From assembly GCA_050697555.1 (NCBI GenBank), contig JBOHAD010000003.1, positions 26,411 to 90,410 of the forward strand: a stretch of 64,000 bases of DNA, read 5' to 3'. A model generated the notes under the pieces. The model was not told the DNA's origin and did not search any database. It saw nothing but the letters and a program-made list of their open reading frames with translations. Both the position numbers and the translations under genes were made by a program. Shown piece by piece: positions 31,907 through 39,534 of the stretch. How positions within the stretch are numbered: the stretch's first letter is position 1; each line of letters begins with the position of its first letter. The stretch is from DASQWP01 sp050697555 (GTDB lineage Bacteria > Actinomycetota > Thermoleophilia > Gaiellales > Gaiellaceae).

Positions 31907-32542
31907 GTGATCAGCGAGCTCGCCGCCTTCCTCGCCGTCGCCGTCTTGGTGATCGTCACGCCCGGTCAGGACACGGCGCTCACCATCCGGAACTCGCTGC
32001 TCGGAGGGCGGCGTGCCGGTCTCTTCACCGCAGTCGGCGTATCGGCCGGGCAGGCCGTCTGGACGCTGGCGGCCAGCGCCGGCGTCACCGCCCTCCTCGT
32101 CGCGTCGGAGCCCGCGTTCGTCGCGCTCAAGCTCCTGGGCGCCGGGTACCTCGTCTACCTCGGCGTCCAGGCTCTCGCGAGCGCTCTCCGCCCGCACGCG
32201 CGGCGAGCGTCGGCGAGCGGGCACGTGACCGGGCGCACGCTGGCTCCCCGGATTGCGCTCCGGCAGGGCGTGATCTCCAATCTCGGGAACCCGAAGATGG
32301 CCGTCTTCTTCACCAGCCTGCTGCCGCAGTTCGCGCCCGGCGGCGAGGCCTCGTTCGCCACCATGCTTCTCCTCGGGCTCCTCTTCTGCTCGCTCACGCT
32401 CGCCTGGTTGACGGCGTACGCGGCTGCGGTCGCCAAGGCCGGCGATCTCCTGAGGCGGCCGAGGATGCGCCGCGCGCTCGACGGTCTGACCGGAGCAGTC
32501 CTCGTTGCCTTCGGGCTTCGCCTGGCCACCGAGCAGCGCTAG
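31907..32542 (+). CDS. LysE/RhtB-family amino-acid exporter
   Basis: 211 residues with six membrane spans in the LysE order. The conserved start AFLAVAVLVIVTPGQDTALT, then IRNSLLGGRRAGLFTAVGVS and KLLGAGYLVYLGVQAL, and the GVISNLGNPKMAVFFTSLLP segment are diagnostic. It exports amino acids or similar compounds. The GTG at 31907 follows the PAAR gene by 3 bases, so they may be co-transcribed, although a functional link is not expected. Confidence 0.92.
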   Translation: MISELAAFLAVAVLVIVTPGQDTALTIRNSLLGGRRAGLFTAVGVSAGQAVWTLAASAGVTALLVASEPAFVALKLLGAGYLVYLGVQALASALRPHARRASASGHVTGRTLAPRIALRQGVISNLGNPKMAVFFTSLLPQFAPGGEASFATMLLLGLLFCSLTLAWLTAYAAAVAKAGDLLRRPRMRRALDGLTGAVLVAFGLRLATEQR

Positions 32543-32565
32543 CGCAGCGGTGGAATCATCCCTCC

Positions 32566-33321
32566 ATGGCCGCCCTGGAGCTTCGCGAGCGGGCCGCCGT
32601 CGTCACGGGGACCGCGAGCGGCATCGGCCGTGCGATCGCCGAGCGCCTCGTCGCCGAGGGCGCGCGAGTCCTGGCCGTCGACCTCGAGCCCGACGAGTCG
32701 GGGCCGGGTGAGCCGTTCGCCGCCGACCTCGCCACGCGCGAGGGAAACAGGGCCGCGGTCGAGGAGGCGCGCACTCGCTTCGGCGTGCTGAACGCCGTCG
32801 TCGCCAACGCCGGGTTCCAGCACGTGGCACCCGTGGCCGACTTCCCGGAGGACCGCTGGGACGCTCTTCTCGCGCTCCTCCTCACGAGCCCCTTCCTGCT
32901 CGCGAAGTACGCCTGGCCCGCTCTCGCGGAGAGCGGGGACGGGCGCATCGTCGTCGTCGCGTCCGTCCACGGGCTGGTCGCCTCTCCCTTCAAGGCGGGG
33001 TACGTCTCCGCCAAGCACGGCGTCCTCGGCCTGGTCAAGGTTCTCGCCCTCGAGGGCGCCGGCGAGGGCATCACCGCCGCCGCGATCTGCCCGGCATTCG
33101 TGCGGACTCCGCTCGTCGAGCGGCAGATCGCGGACCAGGCGAAGGCACACGGTGTCCCGGAGAGTCGCGTCCTCGAGGACGTGATCCTGGAGCCGCATGC
33201 GGTCAAGCGCCTCCTCGAGCCCGAGGAGGTGGCCGACGTAGCAGCGCTTCTGCTCGGCCCGTCCGGGCGATCGTTCACCGGAGCGCCCGTCGTGATGGAT
33301 CTCGGCTGGACGGCGCGCTGA
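32566..33321 (+). CDS. bdhA: 3-hydroxybutyrate dehydrogenase-type SDR
   Basis: 251 residues. It has the SDR cofactor motif VTGTASGIGRAIAERL, NAG in VANAGF, and the catalytic Ser and Y-x3-K (VVVASVHGLVASPFKAGYVS, AKHG). The region QIADQAKAHGVPESRVLEDV, ILEPHAVKRLLEPEEVADVA and the terminal GAPVVMDLGWTAR are characteristic of D-3-hydroxybutyrate dehydrogenase, which interconverts 3-hydroxybutyrate and acetoacetate with NAD. The N-terminal beta2 segment is shorter than usual (VLAVDLEPDESG). It follows lysE by 23 bases. Confidence 0.85.
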   Translation: MAALELRERAAVVTGTASGIGRAIAERLVAEGARVLAVDLEPDESGPGEPFAADLATREGNRAAVEEARTRFGVLNAVVANAGFQHVAPVADFPEDRWDALLALLLTSPFLLAKYAWPALAESGDGRIVVVASVHGLVASPFKAGYVSAKHGVLGLVKVLALEGAGEGITAAAICPAFVRTPLVERQIADQAKAHGVPESRVLEDVILEPHAVKRLLEPEEVADVAALLLGPSGRSFTGAPVVMDLGWTAR

Positions 33322-33330
33322 GCCGCGGGC

Positions 33331-33360
33331 TTGACAAGACGGAACAGCCGGACCATTACT
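33331..33360 (+). promoter_or_regulatory. Possible sigma-70-type promoter of the Nramp-like gene
   Basis: TTGACA at 33331-33336, an 18-base spacer and ATTACT at 33355-33360. The -35 is perfect and the -10 weak. It lies 38 bases before the ATG. Confidence 0.4.
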
Positions 33361-33397
33361 TCCGCCGCTCACGACCGCTAGTTCCTGGGGGAGAGAC

Positions 33398-34948
33398 ATG
33401 GCCGAGTACGTGGAGCCCACAGGCCGAGTCGGCGGGCCGGTTCAACCGACCGGCGAGACCTGGCCGCTCGGAGCGCGCGAGCCGCTGGGCGTCTCCGACC
33501 TGCCGACACCGGAGGAGGTCTTCGCTGCGCCCCGCCTCGAATTCCGGCAGACCGTCATGCTCGTCATCGGCCCGAGCCTCGTCGCGCTCGGGCTGTCGAT
33601 CGGATCGGGCGAGTGGCTGCTGGCGCCGCTCGCCATCGGGATCAACGGCTGGGTTGGGATCGGGTTCGTCGCTCTCGTCTCCATCCTGCTGCAGGCCCTC
33701 TACAACATGGAGATCGGCCGCTACGTCCTCGCCACGGGCGAGGTGCCCTCGATGGGGTTCGGACGCATTCCGCCCGGCGCCTACGTCGGAACCATCCTCG
33801 CCGTCGCGCTCTTCTACCTCGCCTTCATCACCGGCGGCTGGGCCGCGGGAGCCGGGGACGGGCTCTTCACGCTCATCACAGGCGACGTCCCGGGCGAGGG
33901 CGACCGGACCGAGTCGCGCCTGCTCGCGGTCGGCCTCATTGCGACCGTCTTCGTGATCACGCTCTTCGGCCGCAAGATCTCGCGCACCCTCGAGCTCGTG
34001 AACTGGGTGCTCGTCGTCGGGATTCTCGTGCTGATGCTCATCATCGACATCCTCATCGTGGGCTGGAGCGACCTGGGCGACGGCCTCGAGGGCATGTTCC
34101 GTCCGGCGCTGCCGCCCGAGGGGACGAACGCCGCCGACATCGGCGCGGTCGCCGGCTTCGCCGCGATGGCGTCGGGCCTCAACTACGTCTTCATGAACTA
34201 CTACCGCGACAAGGGTTACGGCATGGGCTCCCGGACCGGTTACATCCCCGCTCTCCTCGGCGGCGAGAAGCGAGAGGTCGCGGCTGTGGGAACGACGTTC
34301 CGCGAGACCCCGGAGAACGCGGCGCTCTGGAAGCGTTGGTGGGGCTTCCTCAAGGCGGAGATGTGGCTCGTCTTCGTTCCCGGCGCACTGCTCGGCATCC
34401 TCCTGCCCGGCATCCTCATCAGCCACCTGGCGCAGGAGACCGGCACGGCCCCGAGCCGGGAGACGATGCCCACGTACGCCGCCGACCAGCTGCGGGCGAC
34501 CGGCGAGGGCGACTTCTTCTTCTACCTCGCTCTCGTCATCGGCTTCCTCGTCCTCTTCACGACCCAGATCGTCGTCTTCGAGATGCTCGTGCGGAACTTC
34601 GTCGACGCCGTCTACGGGTCGAGCGCGCGCTTCCGCAGCGCGCTGGGCGGCGACCCGAGGAAGTTCTACTACCCCTTCATGATCCTGCTCGCGATCGTCA
34701 TCTCGATCATCATCTTCCAGGCGCTCCCCACGACCCTCGTCTCCTGGGCGGCGAACATGTCCAACCTCGCGGCGCTCGTCATGCCGCTCCTGCTCATGTT
34801 CCTGATCTCGAAGCTGCCGCGTCCGGCCAGGGCGCAGTGGTGGTCGTATCTGATCCTGGTCGTCGTCATGGTCTACTTCGGCTTCTTCTTCCTCAACTTC
34901 CTCGTCGGCGAGCTGAGCGGAGGCGACACGGACCTCTCGTTCTGGTAG
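33398..34948 (+). CDS. Nramp-like divalent metal/cation transporter
   Basis: 516 residues with about eleven to twelve membrane spans. Nramp-like marks are the first-span IGPSLVALGLSIGSGEWLLA, the LLQALYNMEIGRYVLATGEV segment, and a later AAMASGLNYVFMNYYRDKGY. The residues are offset from the classical Mn/Fe transporters (no DPGN in the first span), so this is the diverged branch of the superfamily and the substrate is uncertain. A cytoplasmic N-terminal tail of about 45 residues is present. GGGGGAG before the ATG serves as ribosome-binding site. Confidence 0.84.
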   Translation: MAEYVEPTGRVGGPVQPTGETWPLGAREPLGVSDLPTPEEVFAAPRLEFRQTVMLVIGPSLVALGLSIGSGEWLLAPLAIGINGWVGIGFVALVSILLQALYNMEIGRYVLATGEVPSMGFGRIPPGAYVGTILAVALFYLAFITGGWAAGAGDGLFTLITGDVPGEGDRTESRLLAVGLIATVFVITLFGRKISRTLELVNWVLVVGILVLMLIIDILIVGWSDLGDGLEGMFRPALPPEGTNAADIGAVAGFAAMASGLNYVFMNYYRDKGYGMGSRTGYIPALLGGEKREVAAVGTTFRETPENAALWKRWWGFLKAEMWLVFVPGALLGILLPGILISHLAQETGTAPSRETMPTYAADQLRATGEGDFFFYLALVIGFLVLFTTQIVVFEMLVRNFVDAVYGSSARFRSALGGDPRKFYYPFMILLAIVISIIIFQALPTTLVSWAANMSNLAALVMPLLLMFLISKLPRPARAQWWSYLILVVVMVYFGFFFLNFLVGELSGGDTDLSFW

Positions 34949-34962
34949 GCGATGCTCCGCCG

Positions 34963-34991
34963 TTGACGTCGCGCGCGCCGCCCTCTACGCT
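34963..34991 (+). promoter_or_regulatory. Promoter of the rsgA leader
   Basis: TTGACG at 34963-34968, exactly 17 bases of spacer, and TACGCT at 34986-34991. Transcription would begin near 34998, giving a leader of about 340 bases before rsgA. Confidence 0.65.
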
Positions 34992-35042
34992 GACCTCGTC
35001 AGGTGCACCGCGCGCACCCTTCGCCGAGAGGAGGTTCGGACG

Positions 35043-35087
35043 ATGACTGAGATGTCTGCCTTCCGGGCCTCGGGGCTCTCGGCCTAG
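35043..35087 (+). CDS. Candidate 14-residue leader peptide upstream of rsgA
   Basis: ATG at 35043 with GAGAGGAGG 8 bases upstream, one of the strongest ribosome-binding sites in the window, and a TAG at 35085. It encodes MTEMSAFRASGLSA. It lies between the promoter and the long hairpin, the position of an attenuator peptide. The peptide is not enriched in any one amino acid, so simple amino-acid attenuation is unlikely; sensing of ribosome state or of an antibiotic is an inference. Confidence 0.42.
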   Translation: MTEMSAFRASGLSA

Positions 35088-35135
35088 TGCCCTCCAGGCG
35101 ATACACGCCTGCTTCTGACCCGCGATTACACGGCG

Positions 35136-35199
35136 CCAGAGCCCTCCCTCGCCCTTAGCAAGGCTTCTAGCTTTGCCTGCGGGCGAGTGGGGACTCTGG
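35136..35199 (+). ncRNA. Long structured hairpin in the rsgA leader
   Basis: Nested pairing: CCAGAG with CTCTGG, four pairs of CCTC/GGGG type, CTCGCCC with GGGCGAG, and GCAAGGC with GCTTTGC closing a TTCTA loop; about 24 pairs in 64 bases. The flanks TGCCCTCCAGG (35088-35098) and CCTGAAGGGGCA (35236-35247) can pair to enclose it, giving a structured domain of about 160 nt. There is no T-run after it, so it is not a plain terminator. It resembles no riboswitch I know. Confidence 0.6.
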
Positions 35200-35337
35200 C
35201 TTGGTACTCGCGACCCAGAAGCTAGGCAGCATCACCTGAAGGGGCACTGTAGACACCGGCCTCCGGGACTCCGAGCCCTCACACGCGCGCCGCAGGAGCG
35301 GCGCACACGCCTTGCCTGCACACGAGAGGAGTCTCGC

Positions 35338-36393
35338 TTGACCGTTTCGACGGAGTTCGACCTGCACGACCTCGGCTGGGACGCGTCCTGGGAGGACGCG
35401 TTCGAGCCATACGCACGACGACAGCTGATCCCGGCCAGGGTGGCCGTTCGCCACCACGGCCCCTGCGAGCTGCTGACCGAGGACGGTCCCATGGGCGGCC
35501 TCCCGTCCGGCAAGCTGGCCGACGAAGACCTGCCGGCGGTGGGGGACTGGGTCGCGGCCCGGCCGATGCCCGGCGAGCGCAAGGCCCTCATCGAGGCCGT
35601 CCTCCCACGCCGCTCCGCGTTTACGCGCAAGGAGGCCTGGCGGCGCACCGTCGAGCAGGTCGTGGCCGCGAACGTGGACACCGTCTTCCTCATGTCCTCG
35701 TTTGGGCTCGACCTCAACCCGCGCCGGCTCGAGCGGTACCTCGTCGGCTCCTGGGAGAGCGGCGCCCAGCCGGCGATCGTCCTCACGAAGGTCGATCTGG
35801 AGCCGGATCCGGCCGCCGCCGTACTCGAGGTGGAGGCGATCGCGTTCGGCGTCCCCGTGCACCTCGTCAGCGCGGTGACCGGCGAGGGACTCGGGGAGCT
35901 CGAGCCCTACCTCCGCCGGGGCCGGACCGTGGCCCTCCTCGGCTCCTCCGGCGTGGGCAAGTCGACGCTCGTGAACCGCCTCGCCGGCCGCGGCGTCCTG
36001 GCGACGCGCGAGCTCAGGGCGGACGGGCGGGGGCGGCACACGACCACGCACCGCGAGCTCGTCCTGCTTCCGAACGGAGGTCTCCTGCTGGACACGCCCG
36101 GGATGCGGGAGCTGCAGCTCTGGGCGGGAGAGGAATCGCTCGAGGGAACGTTCGAGGACGTGTCCACCCTGGCCGCCGACTGCCGCTTCGCCGACTGCGC
36201 GCACGACCGCGAGCCCGGGTGCGCGATCCAGGCGGCCCTCGCCGACGGGTCGCTGCCGGCCGAGCGCTGGGAGAGCTACCGGAAGCTCCAGCGGGAGCTC
36301 CGGGCGCTCGAGATTCGGCGCAGCAAGCGGCTTCAGTCGGAGGAGCGCCGCCGCTGGCGTGCCGTCGAGAGGCGCAGGCGGGCGCGGGGATAG
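35338..36393 (+). CDS. rsgA: RsgA ribosome small-subunit-dependent GTPase
   Basis: 351 residues from a TTG at 35338 with GAGAGGAG 7 bases upstream. Domains: an N-terminal OB fold (LIPARVAVRHHGPCEL to about 90), a circularly permuted GTPase with G4 TKVD (ILTKVDLEPD) before the P-loop GSSGVGKSTLVNRL (about 201) and G3 DTPGMREL, and a C-terminal zinc knuckle (CRFADCAHDREPGC). RsgA checks late 30S assembly, and its GTPase is stimulated by the ribosome. Unlike its neighbours the gene has a long structured leader. The groES-like gene follows within 25 bases. Confidence 0.93.
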   Translation: MTVSTEFDLHDLGWDASWEDAFEPYARRQLIPARVAVRHHGPCELLTEDGPMGGLPSGKLADEDLPAVGDWVAARPMPGERKALIEAVLPRRSAFTRKEAWRRTVEQVVAANVDTVFLMSSFGLDLNPRRLERYLVGSWESGAQPAIVLTKVDLEPDPAAAVLEVEAIAFGVPVHLVSAVTGEGLGELEPYLRRGRTVALLGSSGVGKSTLVNRLAGRGVLATRELRADGRGRHTTTHRELVLLPNGGLLLDTPGMRELQLWAGEESLEGTFEDVSTLAADCRFADCAHDREPGCAIQAALADGSLPAERWESYRKLQRELRALEIRRSKRLQSEERRRWRAVERRRRARG

Positions 36394-36405
36394 CAAACGC
36401 GCCGC

Positions 36406-36411
36406 CTACAA
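36406..36411 (+). promoter_or_regulatory. -10 box (TACAAT) of the GroES-like gene, probably leaderless
   Basis: TACAAT lies 7 bases before the ATG at 36419, and there is no Shine-Dalgarno sequence. This spacing puts the transcription start at or next to the start codon. Confidence 0.4.
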
Positions 36412-36418
36412 TCAGGGC

Positions 36419-36706
36419 ATGGAGGAGCCGCTCGGCCTCGCCCTCTCCCTCGAGCCGCTCGACGACCACCTCATCGTCGAGCCGGTCGACGAGGACGTCG
36501 AGACCCGCACCGGGCTCATCATCCCGCAGAGCGCGGAGGCCGGCTGCCGCTCGGGGATCGTCACCGCCGTGGGCGCGGACGCTAGCGGCATCGATCCCGG
36601 CGACAAGGTGCTCTTTCCGAAGGACGCCGGCTTCGACGTACGGCTCGGCGGTGTCGCGGTGAAGGTCCTTCGTCGCAGCGACCTGATCGCCCGGGTCCAC
36701 GACTAG
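36419..36706 (+). CDS. GroES-like (Cpn10) co-chaperonin, divergent
   Basis: 95 residues that cover the Cpn10 fold: LEPLDDHLIVEPVDEDVETR, TGLIIPQSAEAG (mobile loop region), SGIVTAVGADASGIDPGDKV, LFPKDAGFDVRLGGVAVKVL and RRSDLIARV. It is not beside groEL and its mobile loop lacks the usual GIVLPD wording, so it may be a second, specialised copy. It is likely a heptameric lid for a GroEL ring. Confidence 0.85.
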   Translation: MEEPLGLALSLEPLDDHLIVEPVDEDVETRTGLIIPQSAEAGCRSGIVTAVGADASGIDPGDKVLFPKDAGFDVRLGGVAVKVLRRSDLIARVHD

Positions 36707-36719
36707 CACCGACCCCGTC

Positions 36720-37442
36720 AGGCATCGCTACGGAGCAGGGCGGAGCTGCTTCGGCGAGCTCTTCCCGCCCGAGACCGACGCACCTCATCCGGTCGCCGTC
36801 GTCCTGCACGGCGGCTTCTGGAGGCGGACCTACGACCGCACGCTCATGCACGCGCTCTGCCGCGACCTGGCCGCCTGCGGCTGGGCGGCGTGGAACCTCG
36901 AGTACCGGCGGCTCGGCTTCCTTGCGGGCGGCGGCTGGCCGAGGACGTTCGAGGACGTGGCCGCCGGCATCGACCACCTCGCCGCCCTGCCCGCCCTCGA
37001 CCTCGGGACGGTGGCCGCGATCGGCCACTCGGCCGGCGGGCACCTGGCGCTCTGGGCCGTCTCCCGCGAGCGGCCGCGCGTCCCCGTTACCCGCGCGGTC
37101 TCCCAGGCCGGTGTCCTCGATCTCCGCGAGGCCGCCCGCCTCGGCCTCAGCAACGGCGCCGCGGCGAAGCTCCTCGGCGGCCGGCCGCACCAGCGCCCCG
37201 AGCGCTACGGCGCAGCCTCGCCGATCGAGCGCCTCCCGCTCGGCGTGCCCCAGCTCCTGGTGCACGGAGAGGAGGACGGTATCGTCCCGGTCTCGATGAG
37301 CCTCCGCTACCACGACGCGGCACTGGCCGCCGGGGATCCCGCCGAGCTCGTCGTCCTTCCCGCCACCGGCCACTTCGAGCACTTGGATCCACGCTCCGAC
37401 GCCTGGGCGGCGGTGAGGGAGTGGCTCCCCGCGAGCCCATGA
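36720..37442 (+). CDS. Alpha/beta hydrolase, probable kynurenine formamidase-like; start unclear
   Basis: The first ATG (36846) would cut off the oxyanion motif. In the same frame upstream the sequence reads FGELFPPETDAPHPVAVVLH then GGFWRRTYDRTLMHA, clearly coding, back to about 36720, yet no ATG, GTG or TTG precedes it before a stop at 36684. The coordinate is therefore approximate. The other features are intact: the nucleophile elbow GHSAGGH, HGEEDGIVPV with the Asp, and GHFEHLDP with the His. Relatives hydrolyse N-formylkynurenine or esters. It overlaps kynU by 4 bases (ATGA), which supports a role in tryptophan breakdown. Confidence 0.76.
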   Translation, partial: RHRYGAGRSCFGELFPPETDAPHPVAVVLHGGFWRRTYDRTLMHALCRDLAACGWAAWNLEYRRLGFLAGGGWPRTFEDVAAGIDHLAALPALDLGTVAAIGHSAGGHLALWAVSRERPRVPVTRAVSQAGVLDLREAARLGLSNGAAAKLLGGRPHQRPERYGAASPIERLPLGVPQLLVHGEEDGIVPVSMSLRYHDAALAAGDPAELVVLPATGHFEHLDPRSDAWAAVREWLPASP

Positions 37443-38695
37443 CCGCCTTCGACCGCGCCCGCGCGGAGGCGCTCGACGCAGCCGACCCGCTGGCCGCCTT
37501 CCGTGACCGCTTCGTCGTCGAAGACCCGGAACGAATCTACGTGGACGGCAACTCGCTCGGCCGCCTCCCCAGGGAGACGGCCCAGCGCCTCGGCGAGCGG
37601 GTGCAGGAGTGGGGCAGCCGCCTCGTGACCGCCTGGCCCGACTGGATCGAGCTCCCAGAGCGTGTGGGCGACCTGCTCGCGCCGGTGCTCGGCGCCCGAT
37701 CCGGCGAGGTGCTCATGGCCGACTCGACCACCGTGAACCTCTACAAGCTCGCCGCGGCCGCCCTCGACGCCAGGCCGGGGAGGCGCGTCATCGTCACCGA
37801 CGCGGCCAACTTCCCTACGGACCGCTACGTCTTCCAGGGCCTCGCCGCGCGCGAGGGCGCCGAGCTGCGCCTGCTCGAGAGCCATCCGGTCGAGGGGCCG
37901 ACCGTGGCCGAGGTGGAGGAGGCCTGCGCGCCCGGCGACGTCGCCCTCGTCAGCCTCCAGCACGTGGGGTACCGCTCGGGCGCGATCGCGGACATGAAGG
38001 CCGTCACCGCAGCCGCGCACGAGGCGGGTGCGCTCGTCCTCTGGGACCTGAGCCACTCGGCCGGCGCCGTCCCGGTGAGGCTGGACCAGGTCGGCGCCGA
38101 CCTGGCCGCCGGCTGCACCTACAAGTACCTGAACGCGGGGCCGGGCGCGCTCGCGCACCTCTACGTGCGCGCGGACCTCCAGGAGGAGCTGCGCTCGCCG
38201 ATCTGGGGCTGGTTCGGGCAGCGCGACCAGTTCCTCATGGGCTCCGGCTACGAGCCGGTCCCAGGAGTCGGTCGCTTCCTCGCGGGCACGCCGCCGATCC
38301 TCGACCTGACGGCGGCCGAGGTCGGCATCCGGCTCACGGCCGAGGCCGGCCTGGAGGCGCTCCGCGCCAAGAGCATCGCGCTCACCGAGCTGGTCGTCGA
38401 GCTCCACGACGCGTGGCTCGCGCCGCTCGGCTTCCAGCTCGGGAGCCCGCGCGATCCGGAGAGGCGCGGCGGGCACGTCTCCCTGCAACACGAAGAGGCA
38501 TGGCCGATCTGCCGGGCGCTCATGGAGCGGGGAAACGTCGTGCCGGACTTCCGCAGCCCCGAGTCCATCAGGATTGGGTTGCCGCCGCTCTACATGCGCT
38601 TCGTCGACGTCTGGGACGCCCTCGACCGCCTCCGCAGGCTCATCGAGGCCGGCGTTCACCACGAGGTCGAGGCCGGCCCGGCCCGCGTGACCTAG
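37439..38695 (+). CDS. kynU: Kynureninase (PLP-dependent)
   Basis: 418 residues, normal for the family. It has YVDGNSLGRLPRETAQRLGE, the ADSTTVNLYKLAAAALDARP phosphate-binding region, NFPTDRYVFQGLA, LWDLSHSAGAVPV with the PLP Asp, and GCTYKYLNAGPGALAHLYVR with the Schiff-base lysine. Then come GWFGQRDQFLMG and the C-terminal small domain (VVPDFRSPESIRIGLPPLY). It splits L-kynurenine to anthranilate and alanine in the tryptophan catabolic route. Its ATG overlaps the stop of the upstream hydrolase. Confidence 0.94.
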   Translation: MTAFDRARAEALDAADPLAAFRDRFVVEDPERIYVDGNSLGRLPRETAQRLGERVQEWGSRLVTAWPDWIELPERVGDLLAPVLGARSGEVLMADSTTVNLYKLAAAALDARPGRRVIVTDAANFPTDRYVFQGLAAREGAELRLLESHPVEGPTVAEVEEACAPGDVALVSLQHVGYRSGAIADMKAVTAAAHEAGALVLWDLSHSAGAVPVRLDQVGADLAAGCTYKYLNAGPGALAHLYVRADLQEELRSPIWGWFGQRDQFLMGSGYEPVPGVGRFLAGTPPILDLTAAEVGIRLTAEAGLEALRAKSIALTELVVELHDAWLAPLGFQLGSPRDPERRGGHVSLQHEEAWPICRALMERGNVVPDFRSPESIRIGLPPLYMRFVDVWDALDRLRRLIEAGVHHEVEAGPARVT

Positions 38696-38799
38696 CGGCC
38701 GAGGATCCGAGGGCGGTCGGCGAGCTCACGCTTCCGAATACCCGCCAGCACGTTTCGGGGCTGCGGCGCAGGGTAGCCCGGCCTGAGGGTGAGGGGTCG

Positions 38800-39025
38800 A
38801 TGAGCACGACGGGGCAGGAGCACCACGGGCGGCGCGCCGATTCCGGCTGTCGCCTCCGAGACGGCCGGGGGCGGCGAGTACCGGTGCTCGGCGTGCGGCT
38901 ACGGCGTCGCGGTCCGTCGCCCGCCGGCCGACTGCCCCATGTGCCGTGGCGCCGAGTGGGAGGCGGTCGCCTGGCGGCCATTCACCCGCCCGGTCGACCG
39001 CGAAACCGAGCTTCGGCGCAGCTAG
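38800..39025 (+). pseudogene. Frameshifted small zinc-ribbon protein
   Basis: ATG 38800 opens MSTTGQEHHG. The recognisable part is in the adjacent frame: PIPAVASETAGGGEYRCSAC then GYGVAVRRPPADCPMCRG and EWEAVAWRPF, ending at TAG 39025. That frame has a stop just before and no start, so a single-base shift near 38835 is needed. The CxxC pairs (CSAC, CPMC) make a rubredoxin-like zinc ribbon. It overlaps the convergent marR by 4 bases. Confidence 0.48.
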
Positions 39026-39456
39026 GAAGGCGCCGCCTCGGGATAGGAGAGCTCGAGCTCGCCGAGCACGCGGGCGAGGAGCTCTCGCTCCCGGCGGAGA
39101 TCGGAGTTGAGTGCGGCGAGACGCCGCTCGCCCTCGGCGGAGAGGAGGAGGTTGACGACGCGCCCGTCGACGCCGGACGGCTCGCGCCGGACGAGCCCGG
39201 CGCCCTCCGCCCGCTGCACGAGCTCGGTGACGGTGCTTTGGGCGAGCTGGAGCCGCTCGCAGAGCTCGCTCACGGTCGAGGACTCGCTCCCGTCTGGCGC
39301 TCCCTTGATCATGAGCAGCAGCAGGTGCCGCCGGGGCGTCAGCCCGTGCCGCCTCGCGGCGTCCTCGCTCACCCGCAGGAACCTGCGCAGCGCGGCTCGG
39401 AACTCCGCCGCGTGCTGGTACTCGGCGACCGAGGCCTCGTTCGGCTCCCTCTCCAC
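39022..39456 (-). CDS. MarR-family transcriptional regulator
   Basis: 144 residues: AEFRAALRRFLRVSEDAARR, HGLTPRRHLLLLMIKGAPDG, the winged helix TVSELCERLQLAQSTVTELV, QRAEGAGLVRREPSGVDGRV, VNLLLSAEGERRLAALNSDL, and a dimerisation helix. It binds DNA as a dimer and is usually released by a small phenolic ligand. It is divergent from the SDR gene with about 78 bases between starts, so that gene is the likely target. Confidence 0.88.
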   Translation of the reverse strand: MEREPNEASVAEYQHAAEFRAALRRFLRVSEDAARRHGLTPRRHLLLLMIKGAPDGSESSTVSELCERLQLAQSTVTELVQRAEGAGLVRREPSGVDGRVVNLLLSAEGERRLAALNSDLRRERELLARVLGELELSYPEAAPS

Positions 39457-39534
39457 GTGTGCATCGTAATGCGCGGAGCGGGGGTTGCGGGGGCCTCGTT
39501 TGACCGTGCTCGGACGCGGAGAGACGCAGGGAGG

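Larger units (their letters stand above)
34949..35337. other. Long leader region upstream of rsgA
   Basis: 389 bases with no ordinary gene but with a good promoter (34963-34991), a short ORF with a strong ribosome-binding site (35043-35087), a long hairpin (35136-35199) and a possible closing stem (35088-35098 with 35236-35247) around it. See the separate entries. Confidence 0.6.

Noticed and set aside
35190..35220. T-box-like GGTACTCGCGA in the rsgA leader
   Set aside because: Only a loose match to the T-box TGGNACCGCG sequence, no specifier loop found, and rsgA is not a usual T-box target.
35043..35260. tmRNA or 6S RNA in the rsgA leader
   Set aside because: No tRNA-like ends for tmRNA, and the central bubble required for 6S RNA is not evident.
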